A program made the translations under genes and the position numbers. Shown piece after piece: positions 11,273 to 21,971 of a stretch of 64,000 nucleotides of DNA (within the stretch, counting starts at the first letter, position 1; every line of letters starts with the position of its first letter). The stretch is from Kudoa neothunni (Eukaryota; Cnidaria), in NCBI GenBank assembly GCA_964304625.1, contig OZ199838.1:8866001-8930000 (forward strand), read 5' to 3'. The notes under the pieces were generated by a model, which saw only the letters and a program-made list of their open reading frames with translations, made no database searches and was not told the DNA's origin.

Positions 11273-13676
11273 TTAACCCTTTCGTTCCCAAATTTTGTTT
11301 TTTACATGAAATTTTTGTTGTGTAAAATTAATAATAAAATTATATATAATGTAAAATTTAAACTTTAAACAAAAATTATTTAACGACAAATTTAAAGCTC
11401 TTTTTAATCTGTCCACTAAGATGGACAATGGGTATTTATTTGCCTCGGCATATTCGCGCATTGGTTCCGCGCAAAAAAAGAAAACATAAAATTAAATTTT
11501 TAAAATATTTTTTACAGCATATTATGAAAGTTATAGAAACAATTCCTTTCTTTCTTAAGACAACAAAAATGAATGGCATTTCATACATTTAAATTTGGTC
11601 TTTTTTTGACAAACCCTACATCTTGAATGTGTTGTCATTATTTCAGGAAAATGTCCAACCATGTCCAGACAGATTTCATCACTCAATGGATTAGACCTCA
11701 TTCTTTTTTTATCGACGTTGGCGTAATTTTTTCCGCTATCAGTTTGATTAAGTGAGGTCTACCATGTTTTGATTGAGTAGTCATTGCTTGATGGTAGATA
11801 AGACTTTCACTAACTTTTAAAGAAAAATCCAACGAATCCATTACTTCATTCTTATCGGTGCGTCTCACGGAACCAATTTCGTTTGTAAAGTAGCCAAGCG
11901 TTAACCATGCATGTGTTTAGAGCCCCAAAAAAGATTCTAAAATAATACTTTCTGCACTTATGTTTCATAACATAAAGTGTCATGAGCATATCGGATAGGT
12001 CAACCCCGCCCATATCTTGGTTATATTCCTTAACTACAGCTGGACAAGAAATTTCCACCATTTTTTTCTTAGACCTATCGAATCTTTTTGACATTGAGAC
12101 TGGCTCAATCGAGGAATGAGTAGATGAAAGGGTGACAACTGATCCATCAAACCATCTTGTTATGGACATTCCATTACCAGAGTCATGAGCAGAATCATAC
12201 GAGCCACGTCCTTCTTTTTTTAAATCTTTGTCACTACTCAACGGACAACCCTTAACTCTGTTAATACGTATCGTACCAACAGAATAGATATTTCTTCGTT
12301 TTAAGAAGATTTGGAGCGGGGTAGATGTAAATCAGTTGTCGAAATAAGTGAAATATGGTTTGCTCAGCGGTAGACTTTCGCACAGCTTTATGACAAAATC
12401 GCCGGATACAAGACCACAGCTTTTGGTGACGGCGGGTTTTCGTCCATCGTAAAGATGAAAATCGTAAACCAAACCACTAACACCACATCTCGCAAACATT
12501 TTAAACCCCCATTTCGTTGGTTTATTGGGGACGTATTGCTTGGCCTTACATTTGCCTTTAAACGGGATAATCTGTTCATCAGTTGAATGGTTTCTTTCGG
12601 GCTCAATCTTTAGAAACGATGCTCTAACAAAATCTAACAAAGGTCTAATTTTAGCGAATTTGTCGTATTTGGGCGAATTAGGATCCGTGATAATTTTAGA
12701 GTTATCCGCGAAGTGCAAGTATTTATATATTTGCTCAAAACGGTTCCTTGAGAAAGCCTCAGAAACGAGGGGATAGTTCACAAGTTTCGACCAATAACAT
12801 CGATACCTCGGCATTCTTACTATCCCCATAATAATCAAAATCCCCAGATATTTTTTTGTTTTCTTAATATCAGTTTTGAAATTGGAATTTTGTTGAGTAG
12901 CGTACAGATTTGATTCATATGCAATATTCGATATCAACTCATCCGTGAAGAAAAATTTGAAATACTCAATGGGCAATATGAGGTCTTGCAAGTCGCTAAA
13001 AATTGTCTCATTGATTTCTAAATTTTCAGCTGGATTTGGAACGTTCTGTTTCTTTTCCCACTTAAAATTTAAAATTTGATCATCATCAGAATCAGAATCA
13101 CTGGAATCTTGATATGTTTCATCACCAATTCTGCCACTTAATTTTGAATGATAGGAAAGTCCAACTTATCTACCATCACATCTGGTTCTGAATTATCCGC
13201 ATCTGGAAATACAATTACTTCTGTGATGGGTTTTCCATTTTCTTTCTGACTAAAAACAACATCGTGATCCATTGGAATATACTATCGGAAGTCGTCAAAG
13301 CCCCAATGTCCACTATAATACCCACGTGGAGATTTGTGTGTTTTTTGGTATATTTAAATCACAAATTAATTAAATTTCATTTTCCACAATATTCGATTCA
13401 TTTTTTACAATATTAAATTTTTTTCAGTAACATTATATGATTTATTGATACTTATTTTTCCAAATGTTTTAGATTATTTAAGCGTTATAAAAAAGGGTTG
13501 TATCACAAATAAAAATGACCATAAAGCATTTATTAATATGCTATCTCATTTAATATATAGAGTAACAACTTATGTTTAATATATTCATAAATTACCTTTT
13601 AATAATTAATGTGCATAAATATATAAACGGATTAATTTTTGTCCACTAAAGTAGACAACGGGAACGAAAGGGTTAA
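11273..13676. mobile_element. piggyBac element PB1 with intact ends
   Basis: Perfect 13-bp terminal inverted repeat CCCTTTCGTTCCC (11277-11289) and GGGAACGAAAGGG (13660-13672), flanked by the TTAA target duplication at 11273-11276 and 13673-13676. A related internal string (GTCCACTAAG.TGGACAA) near each end may be a subterminal repeat. It carries a nearly complete transposase on the minus strand and sits inside the hAT coding region, so it is younger than that hAT. Confidence 0.95.
11555..13272 (-). pseudogene. piggyBac transposase of PB1, few disabling changes
   Basis: Minus-strand transposase from ATG 13272 to TAA 11555-11557. An acidic N-terminus precedes the core with the three catalytic Asp: STDEQIIPFKGK, YFTYFDN and QDMGGVDLSD. 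A C-terminal cysteine-rich domain follows (CRVCQKK, KCMKCHS). Disabling changes are few: a frame change near 13140, one TGA at about 12330 directly after YFDN, where relatives read DNFF, and a frame change near 11870 after LLYKRNWF. A further TGA lies near 11705. With intact ends and so little decay, insertion looks recent. Family membership is certain; activity is not expected from this copy. Confidence 0.9.
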
Positions 13677-14342
13677 AGAACTGATACAACTGGAAGGGAA
13701 GACAATTATCAGGACGTTTAATACTTCGTGGTATGAGAAAAAAGAGTGGTTATGTGGGTGTGCTACAACAATAAGGCTTTTTTGCTTCCCACGTTTGCCT
13801 TTCTTAGTGACTAGTGAAAGTGTGTGGATCAAAGAAGGATATTTCGACTTGAATAATTTGCCAATCGCTTTAAATAAACATGAACGATCCGCAGCACACC
13901 ATCTAAGTCAAGTTTCATGGAAAACATTTGGATGTGTACGAGTAGATTTTCTCCTTGATAAACAGAAAAATGTTAAGGATAACCTAGAGATATTGAAAAC
14001 ATTGATCCGTGCAGTTTGCTTTTTGATCAAACAAGAACTTGCTTTTCACGGTGATCATGAGCACAAACTGTCTTTAAATCGTAGTAATTATTTGGAGTTG
14101 TTGAATTATACCTCAAAATTCGACGAAAAATTATCATATCATTTACAGAATTCATCGTTTTTCTCTGGTATTTCCAACAGGATTCAAAATGATCGGATTG
14201 AGGCTAAAGGTGGTTTTGGAGAATAATATTAAGGACGAATTAACGTAGGCTCCGTTCGTTGCGATAAAAATGGATGAGACGACCGATATCTCATGAATGT
14301 CTCAATGTTCGACAATATTATCCTTCTAAGTAGCTGCAAATT
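13677..14342 (+). pseudogene. hAT transposase, N-terminal and DUF4371 piece
   Basis: Middle piece of the split hAT gene. Open from the piggyBac TTAA to 14226 with a zinc-finger-like EKKEWLCGC, LFCFPRLPF, the SVWIKEGYFDLNNLP block typical of ZMYM1-like hAT proteins, then the DUF4371 helix (RAVCFLIKQELAFHGD). After a frame change near 14205 it continues as APFVAIKMDETTDIS, followed by stops, until the second insertion at about 14343. The residues before the TTAA at the apparent ORF start are translated piggyBac end, not hAT. Confidence 0.8.
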
Positions 14343-16549
14343 TTACACTCTCCAAATAAAAATGGGGTAGAAATCTACCCCAGATCTTTTTTATAAAATT
14401 TTACCAAATATTGTGTGACATTTATTGAGTAAGTTTTAGTTAATTCCACCGATTCAATTTTGAGTAAATGATGAAACATTCTGATTTTGCAATGCGCATA
14501 CGGATTATACATTGATTGGAATAAAAAGTGTTTAATTCTACAAAATACTTAGTATCAACGACCTCCATCACTTTTTATTTAGTGAAATATCCTTAAGCGC
14601 AAAAAACGAAAATAAACAAATTAATCTATTTCTTAAAACAATTATTACAGATAGTTTTTGAATGCTCTCTACAGCATGAATTTAAACAAATTGAACATTT
14701 TATCGGAGTTTTCCTATCATTTTTTCTCTTACATAACTCACATCTTCGGATAGAGCTATTCCAGTTATCATTCAAAAGATTATTACGCGGAATAATTGTT
14801 GGGTGGGATTCTTGCTTCCTTCTTGCGATCAGTTTTTTTGCCAGTTCATGAGCCATCATTTTCAAAAATTCCCTCCTATTGAGTTGGGACATATACAATT
14901 CCTTATAAATAGAGAGTGCATTTATTAGGGATATATCTATCTATCATATTTAAAAACACGATTAGAGGCCAACGACGAGTAAATTTTTTAACACGGACAG
15001 ATGACAGTAGTCTAGAGATTGTATCCACCCCTCCTTTGACTCGATTATAATGTAGAATAATCTCAGGCTTGAAAGGTTCTTCCGGCGAGATTTGGGTGTT
15101 CGATGAGGACGTGCAAAGAACATATTCGGGTTAATTTTGTTGGAGGAAAATATCTAAGTATCATTTTTCCCCATTGAATACGAAGAGTGTAGAATTAATA
15201 GGGGAATTTTTTTGAGGATGTAAATAAGGCGGGATATCCCTCTTTTTCGCGCGGATTGTACCAATCATGGTCAGTTTCATCGTCAATAATTCCTCTGCCA
15301 ATTCAACTGAAGTAAAGAAGTTGTCACAGACTAGATTTCTACCGGATCCTTGGAGTGGGTCTATTAACTTCAGTACGATGTTCTTCCCGACATTTATCGC
15401 CCTGCTAGCATTATTTTGTCTCCCCAAATAAACATCAATGTTGTACACGTATGTAGATTTTGGATCAACCACCAGAAAAAACTTTATGCCATACTTAGCA
15501 GGTTTGCTAGGCATGTATTGCTTGAAGGGACAACGTCCCCTAAATGAGACTAACTGCTCATCCACACACATCTTCGAAAGGACGGAAACAACGAGGTAAT
15601 AAATCAACCCAATGCGCCCAAAGCTCACGTATGTGACAAAATTTGTCATCTTTTATTCTATCGTCTCTATTATCCTTGTCGTCAAAATGAAGGGATCTGG
15701 TAATTTGCCTAAATCTATTTAACGAAAAGAGATCTCGGTAAATTTTTCTCCCTTCATCTACTCCAAATAATTCTGAAATTGGTTCTTCGCGGTCTTTGTG
15801 GATTGCCATCAATAGCATTCATCCAATGAAACCATCCAATTCTACATTATCTAATATCCTCCAGTTACCACCAAATTAACTTTCTCCAAATTTGTTCGTA
15901 AATTTCAAAATAATTTCATACATTGTCTGAATGTATCAATCATTTCGTTTACATTGTTAGATGCGAAGGGATAAACACCAGGTCGATTATTCATGATATT
16001 CTCGGCTCCCATTCTAGAGGACATAGGTTTCTCATCGGTCCACAAAGTTCCATTCTTATCAAATAATGATCCACATGACACGTTATCACTGATATCCGAG
16101 ACATCCGAAAAAGATTCATTATAACTTGAGTAATCAACGTCAGACTCATCAAAATCGGAGAAACTATCACTATACTCAGGAGAAGAAGACATCTACTATT
16201 TCAGCGCGTGCGTACATATAACGTAACAATAGTATTTTGTTGTTTATTCAAAATCTGATCGGTAGAATTTTCTAAAATTCTCCAAATAAATATAATTCAA
16301 TATTTATAAAATTTTTATCAACAAAAATCTGGGGTAGATTTTTACCTCATTTTTATTTGGAAAGTGTTTTATCATTAATTTTTTTTATATAAAACCGAAA
16401 AACAATTTTCCACCATTTTATGGTAGCTATTGAGAACATAGTAGATTAAAACAATTTATAAAGTGGTATGTTCTATTTTCATGCCAGAATATTGATATGA
16501 AGTTTCTCCTGGGGTAGATATCTATCCCGTTTTACCCGGAGGGTTAAGA
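14343..16549. mobile_element. piggyBac-like element PB2
   Basis: Second insertion in the hAT gene. Inverted end regions share CTCCAAATAAAAATGGGGTAG-type sequence at 14343-14382 and 16328-16366, and the right boundary is GGAGGG followed by TTAA at 16546-16549, after which the hAT frame resumes. The right side has about 180 bp more than the left, so the left terminus has probably been lost or rearranged. It carries a transposase pseudogene on the minus strand. Confidence 0.75.
14626..16192 (-). pseudogene. piggyBac transposase of PB2
   Basis: Minus-strand remains from ATG 16192 (very acidic, Ser/Asp-rich N-terminus) through the family core: LFSLNRFRQITRSLHFDD, then MCVDEQLVSFRGRCPFKQY (first catalytic Asp), LVCDNFFTSVELA (second Asp), HYNRVKGGVDTISRL (third Asp, about 15040) and a C-terminal zinc domain with CELCKRK, KCSICLN and ICNNCFKK ending at 14626. 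Frame changes occur near 15820-15905, 15610 and 14940, the last apparently a 4-bp duplication (GATAGATAGATA). Not closely similar to PB1, so a different subfamily. Confidence 0.85.
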
Positions 16550-17947
16550 TACGTATTAAGATCGAAAATTAAGGATGTTTTCATTGAATTTGATATTCTT
16601 CGTGACAGAACAGTTGGTGGTGTAACGGAATGTGTATTTAAAAACATTTAAAATACAACAATGAAGAGAAATTAATCCCACAAACGTATGATGGGGCGAT
16701 AGTTATGGCCTCCCACTTAAATAGAGTTCAGTCGAAAGTTAAACAAAAGATATCGAACGCGCTGTTTACTCACTGCTATGTCCGTAAGTTAAATATTGTG
16801 GTGCTACAATCGGCCAAATTTATCCCCGATTGTACGAGCTTTTCCAAGACCAATGAAGCACTTTTCTCTTTTTTCAAAAATTCAACTAAACGGGTTCAAT
16901 TTCTTGATGATATTGTGTGGAGACACATTCCAACAGCAGCGGCAACGAGATGGAATTCAAATTCAAAGTTGTTGCAGATGATATTAGAGTATCACGGTGA
17001 TCTTTGCAAACTTTTCTACAATGTGAACAGCAATCCCTCATTATGGGATTCAGACACTTTACTTCGAAGTAATGGACTTTACAATTGGCTAAAAAACAAC
17101 TCAACATACTTTTTGCTGATGATATATAATAAAATTTTCGTGTTAACTGACGCTCTCTTCAATATATTGCAGAAGAAAATGATATACATTGCGTATTGTA
17201 TTGAAAGAATCAACGTTAAATAACAAAACTTGAGGATATGCACACAAAATTTGAATTATTGTATTATAATTTCGAAAAATATTGCCAAGAAAATAACTTA
17301 ATTAGATCCATCCTTCGCCCTCAATGTGACATAAAAAATGAAAGAGCGAGATTATTTGGTACAATGGTCAGTGATATAGCAAAGAATCTGAGAACGAGAT
17401 TTAATTATGTCGAAAATCTCAAGCTTATTTCATTGATTAATGGAAATAACTTGGACAATTTATCATGCCAAGTTGACACGAGGGCCCTTGAAGTCCGCAA
17501 AGGAATTATGGAAAATTTTTTGGCATTTTAAGACTGAAAGCTGATTTGGTCGTAATTTATAATGCTCATGTATTCATTGAAAAGTCCCCTACAAAATTGC
17601 TCGATTTTATCTTCCAAAATCAACTGGACCAAACATTTCCTGAAACTGTCAAATTGTGACAATTAATTTTAACGATTCCTGCAACAACCGTTTCTGTGGA
17701 ACGGTCGTTTTCTGCATTGAAACGAATTAAAAGCTACACCAGAAACAGGATGGCAAACCAACGACTTTCTTCCCTTGCATTAATATCGATTGAAAAAGAA
17801 AGACTTAATCAGATGGAACAAGACCCAACTTTCAACTTCTATGAAAAGGTGACTGATGTTTTTGCTACAGAAAAAGGAAGAAGAATGGATTTTCTTCATA
17901 AGGAGAAAGATACAAAACACCCACTTTCAAATATTTTTCTAATTTAA
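16550..17947 (+). pseudogene. hAT transposase, catalytic and dimerisation piece
   Basis: 3' piece of the split hAT gene. It resumes at the right TTAA (16546-16549) with LRYVLRSKIKDVFIEF, runs through IPQTYDGAIVMASHLNRVQ (a conserved hAT block with the catalytic Asp), HCYVRKLNIVVLQSA, IPTAAATRWNSNSKL and FLLMIYNKIFVLTDALF, is interrupted by a stop at 17221-17223, a TAA at 17529 and a TGA near 17657, and finishes with the C-terminal hAT dimerisation motif (PATTVSVERSFSALKRIK) to the stop at 17947. Order and content match DUF4371-type hAT transposases; function is lost. Confidence 0.85.
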
Positions 17948-18536
17948 ACATATAGCAATAATTTATCCGCCTTATTTCGGCCTATCAAAACATTATTGGT
18001 TTGGATTCTAAAATATTGTAAAAGTAATCTCTTTATTAGCTAATTTAGATGTTTATGTATCATAGGACAGGGTTGCAAATTTAAATTAAGAATGTTTTAT
18101 GGCTTTAACTAGATATGATTTCCATAATAATTATTAAGAATGAAGTATTATTAAGTTCATGATATATAAATCGTTAAAATATAAAAATTTATCGTTCAAT
18201 TGTTACTGTAACCTATTTAATTTGATAAAGAGGCGTCCACATTCCAAATAAATCGCTGGAAATTAAAATAATTGCGTTCCCACGCATAAGCATTAATTTA
18301 CTTAATTAAACATTTCAAAATCCTGAAAAATTTTATATATAATTTTAATGTTTTATCTTTAGTCTACGAATACAACCTAAGAATTACAATTCCCGGTAAA
18401 TAAGTTATTAAAAAATTTATTGAACAATAATTCTTAAACATTAAATCCAAACTAATTTTCTTGAAAAATTATTTATAATTTAGATACTTTTCAGTTTCCT
18501 ATATGCAGATATAAATAGCTGAAATTTTCTTGTACC
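17948..18536. other. AT-rich spacer
   Basis: Nothing recognisable. A CAGGGTTGCAAATTT string near 18065 might belong to the hAT right end, but no partner was found. Confidence 0.4.
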
Positions 18537-18660
18537 AAGGCAGCTGCTGCCTACCCGGAGCAATTACCCACGGCACGTGCCTGCTGTGTGCCCTAAATAC
18601 GCATGTGCGGCAAACAATTTCCCTTATAAGTAGATATTTATGTAACTTTTGATAGTTTAA
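18537..18660 (+). repeat. GC-rich dispersed repeat piece
   Basis: Contains CCCACGGCACGTGCCTGCTGTGTGCC, resembling in inverted orientation the piece at about 10625-10695. It is followed by GCATGTGCGGCAAACAATTTCCC, reminiscent of the Helitron 5' region (ACATGTGCCGCGGAGAAATTTCC at about 8379). Possibly the 5' part of a Helitron-like element whose 3' end is at 20648; unproven. Confidence 0.35.
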
Positions 18661-18884
18661 GATAATTTAAAAATTCTCCCATTTGTTATTACACTGACTA
18701 AAATTCAAAATTAATGTAGAAAATTGTGTTGTCCTCGATGTTAGATTTGTTAAGCGGATTATGTAGTTACAATAATAGGATTACATTTGTTTATTAATGG
18801 CGACATATATTTATACTGAACTTCTGGAAGTTATTTTGAACGTTTTTAGTGATTCGTTCTTAAGCTATATATCCACTATTTGGT

Positions 18885-19985
18885 CAAAGTTTAGAATGCC
18901 CCCGACCGTCGGGAAAATTCGATTGCCTAAAACATCCGAAATCACTCAGATCATTATTTTACGAATAATTGCAACACTTTAATAAAAATTATAAATAGAA
19001 TTTATAGCATCAATAATCTGTTCTAATACTATGGTCCTATGGATTCTTCGAAAGCACCACTCAGCTATATACGATGATATCATCGATTTTTGTTTATTGG
19101 TGATGCTTCGATATTTGCGTTTGAACGCGTTCCATATACCTTCGATTTGGTTGGTATGAACACCTTCAGACGAAACAAACTCTTTTTCATGGATTACAAT
19201 TTCGTGAATATAACCTAGATCATTTAGAGAGTTGTAGCCATGCCATCCATCGGAGTGGATGATGGATCCTCTTTCGACATGGGTGGTGATAATATTTTCA
19301 AGAGTCAAAGCGTCACGTTTTTCAGTTTCAACCATAAAAACTCTCCCATTCTCATCCACGCCTCAAACTATCCATATGCTTTGATTTTCTAGGATTCTCC
19401 CTACTCCGAATTTTCTTTTGCATATTTGACTCTCGTCAATCTGCACCATTATTCCAGAGCCACCAATTTTTATTGGATTCCTAATAAAGTAATTTAAGAA
19501 AATATCTCGCATGAAGTTTTTCCAATCAACAGCGGTTGCAGTAGATTTAATGCCACATTCTTCCTTCAAAAATTCTTGATTGCAAGCTCCTTTGCTCCAA
19601 AAATATATTATTTTCAATATTTTATATAATGGTAGTTTTGGCTGGTAAAAAAATGACCCGAATCTAATTGATTTTTCTTTTTGGCATATTTTAATGTAGC
19701 ATCTAAAGCTAAATCCATCGGCACTTTTTTTTCTAGGAGTAAGTTTCATTGTAGCGCTACAATCACAGACTCTCCTTCTCGGGAGAAGATATATATTTTG
19801 TAAAAAATCTATTAAATCAGTCTGATTATTTTTGAAATAACAAATATCCTCAAACGTGAGGTTGCTTAAATCCTCGGCAGTATAAATGTCAAGTAACATT
19901 ATTCGAGAATCGCCGAATGTGTCTACCCGAATTTCCCCGACGGTCGTGGACATTTTAAACTTTAACCCCACTGTTTGAAGATACA
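18885..19985. mobile_element. Merlin/IS1595-like element M1
   Basis: Imperfect long inverted repeat flanks a transposase gene: left AAAGTTTAGAATGCCCCCGACCGTCGGGAAAATTCG (from about 18894), right, reverse complemented, AAAGTTTAAAATGTCCACGACCGTCGGGGAAATTCG (to about 19970). Outer limits and target duplication could not be fixed. The plus-strand open stretch 18797-18982 is just a translation of the left repeat. Confidence 0.6.
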
Positions 19986-20031
19986 TCTTATATCTTTTAT
20001 ATGTCTGTACATTTAAAATAGATGTGTTCAT
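18979..20031 (-). pseudogene. Merlin/IS1595-type transposase M1, single nonsense codon
   Basis: DDE transposase of the IS1595/ISXO2 type (Merlin in eukaryotes) on the minus strand. The N-terminal zinc-binding region has VCDCSATMKL and SFRCYIKIC; the catalytic core has IMVQIDESQICKRK (first Asp), IIHSDGWHGYNSL (second Asp) and HTNQIEGIWNAFKRKYR (final acidic block). The only visible defect is a TGA at 19360-19362 in WIV-stop-GVDENG, where the Merlin at 32.3 kb reads WMIGGIDEDG. The ORF start at 20031 includes the inverted repeat; the protein proper probably begins near MLLDIYTAEDL (about 19900). Confidence 0.85.
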
Positions 20032-20619
20032 TTGGATGTGTGCTTAAATACACTCCTTATTTTTGGAACTTTTAATATATTTGGCTTGATAAGTACGCTT
20101 TAAAAGTTCTATAGGTGGCATCTAATATACCAAAAATATGCCAATTTGCTAAATTAATGAAGAATTAGAAGTGTATGTTGTAATCAGATGGATTCAATCC
20201 TTACATTCTGAAGCTAGGTCCTCAAATTTCATTATATCGACCGTTGGACTTAATTTTAAGCGATAAGAGTTAACTTATGGTTCGAAATCTTACTTTATCT
20301 AATTATTTAACATATTTTTGTTTATATTAAGAGGCTACACAACAGTTTTGAGGAGAGAGTGTATAAAATGTGTTGGATCAAGATATTAATTTGAGCAATA
20401 AAAATTAATTATCGTAAGTTATCGAGTCGTCGAGTTATCCAAGTTTTTCTACTTACATTAGCTCTCTAAAATGATCACAATTTTTTACTATGCCCATCAC
20501 AGTCGTTACAATTATGATATATAAAAAAGATTTATTTAATCTCTCCTCAGGGATAATCAATAGGGTCTTATATTTCTTTACTTTTTGACCGTATTCTTCT
20601 ATGTTGAAATTTTCTCAAT
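20032..20619. other. AT-rich spacer
   Basis: No gene or repeat recognised. Confidence 0.4.
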
Positions 20620-20648
20620 CCCGTGCGAAGCTGGGCAGTTCGCGCTAG
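20620..20648 (+). mobile_element. Helitron 3' terminus
   Basis: CCCGTGCGAAGCTGGGCAG followed by TTCGCGCTAG then T: a short GC hairpin region (CCCgtgcgaagctGGG) about 10 nt before a terminal CTAG, next to T. This is the signature of a Helitron 3' end and matches the terminal GCGCTAG of the copy at 9921. The matching 5' end is not certain; it also marks where the Tc1-like pseudogene on its right is cut off. Confidence 0.5.
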
Positions 20649-20659
20649 TCTCGAATGAA

Positions 20660-21780
20660 GCAAGGATCTTCTACCCCACTCGTTTGACATAAACTTGAAA
20701 GTTCTATAAGAAAAGCTTTAAAGTCCTCCCCATTGACTGACCGATGTTTAATTTTATGAAAAATCATCCTGTCCTTATTAATGCACGCTATTATTGATAT
20801 ATTCCTTGATCTAACACTGGGAACAGAAATATATGCAGATGTACCCGCGAGGGAACGACCAAACCTTGTCCTACTTGAGAAACTGAATCCAATTTCGTCA
20901 ACAAAGACAAAGTTTTTCCCCTCAATCTCAAGTCGTTTTGCATTAAACTTTTGAACGTATGCAAGATGTTGGGTATCGTGACCAACAGTACGATATCCGT
21001 CGAAAAACCATAAACGATTTAAAGGGAACCAGAATTATCAGGCGGACCTACTCCTATTGCCAATATGTGAGTAATGCGGTTAACCATAAAACGGTACAAC
21101 TCAAACCTGAGTAAAATTCACACAGGAATACCCAGAGGTGAATGTACACATGTTCAGCAATCGGGTGTAGGGTCCATCTCACGAATTCGTTACTTTGGCC
21201 CAGCATTGAATCAGTTTTTGGCACCCCTCACCACATATAACGTTACTTTTTACAAAAATTTGCATATTCTTTTTTTCGAGTCTTCTTCATTTGTTTCTTT
21301 CTGCTGCGTGTACACGAGGATACAGCACAAGAAGTTGGTCCAAGGTGCTATCATGATTCTCCTTTGCGGAACAATTGTTATTGTTTTCAGCGAGTAATGG
21401 AATTCGCCTAAACACCTATTAATAGTACTCACGCTAACATTCACACCACATTCGTCCATCAGCTTTTTGCGCAATGCTTTCAGGGTAATCGTGGTTTCTT
21501 CGTCTACCCAACTTCTTACCATTGACTTTTGATTGTCACTAAGTTTTGTGGAATAATCTCCATCTTGTTTCTTAGATTCAACTTTCCCCTTAATTAGACT
21601 TGAAGAAACAATTGTGGCGACCGCGGTTCTTTTAAGTCCTACATTCTCAGCAATAAGCGATTTACTGTATCCTCTTTTGCTTCGCTTAATTATCATTCGC
21701 CTTGTATCGTTTGATATTGTTTGCCTTTTATTTCCTCGAGTAGGAGGTATTATTTGATAATCGTTTGTGTTATCTTAGAG
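20660..21780 (-). pseudogene. Tc1/mariner-like (IS630-type) transposase remnant
   Basis: Minus-strand remains of a Tc1/IS630-type transposase. N-terminal helix-turn-helix part: PPTRGNKRQTISNDTRRMII, YSKSLIAENVGLKRTAVATI, then KLSDNQKSMVRSWVDEETT and VSVSTINRCLGEFHYSLK (21780-21390). After a disrupted stretch (21000-21390, several stops, probably foreign sequence) the DDE part resumes: GKNFVFVDEIGFSFSSRTRF with the first catalytic Asp, FGRSLAGTSAYISV, IACINKDRMIFHKIKHR and NGEDFKAFLIEL (20985-20690). The third acidic residue region is missing, since the gene ends next to the Helitron 3' end. Confidence 0.75.
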
Positions 21781-21971
21781 TTCAATCAACTAGATATTAT
21801 CAAATAATTTTAATTATTTAACCATTCATTATGTATTTAATAATATTAAGGGCGACAGGATGTATCAGTAACCCACATGTCGTTAAAGCTCGAAAAACCC
21901 TATAAATCTAAACTTTGATAATAAAACGTCGACTACGCAATACCAAAGCACACTGCATTGTTGGTTCTACA

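Larger units (their letters stand above)
11144..17947 (+). mobile_element. hAT transposon (DUF4371/ZMYM-like) split by two piggyBac insertions
   Basis: One hAT coding region in three pieces on the plus strand: 11144-11272, 13677-14342 and 16550-17947, separated by a piggyBac at 11273-13676 and a second at 14343-16549. Removing the first insertion with one TTAA rejoins the reading frame (NGRPTPDL followed by KELIQLEGK). The order is correct for the family: TTF-type zinc-finger piece (KKEWLCGC, SVWIKEGYF), DUF4371 (APFVAIKMDETTDIS), RNase H-like core (LIPQTYDGA, TRWNSNSKL) and the C-terminal dimerisation block (TTVSVERSFSALKRIK). Several stops show it is dead. Terminal repeats were not identified, so the outer limits are those of the coding remains. 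Confidence 0.85.

Noticed and set aside
12388-12776. ORFs in other frames within PB1
   Set aside because: Shadows of the piggyBac transposase core, whose catalytic motifs are in the main frame.
18797-18982. Plus-strand ORF that looks like the Merlin N-terminus
   Set aside because: The similarity (PPTVGKIR versus STTVGEIR) comes from the terminal inverted repeat being translated on both sides, not from a gene.
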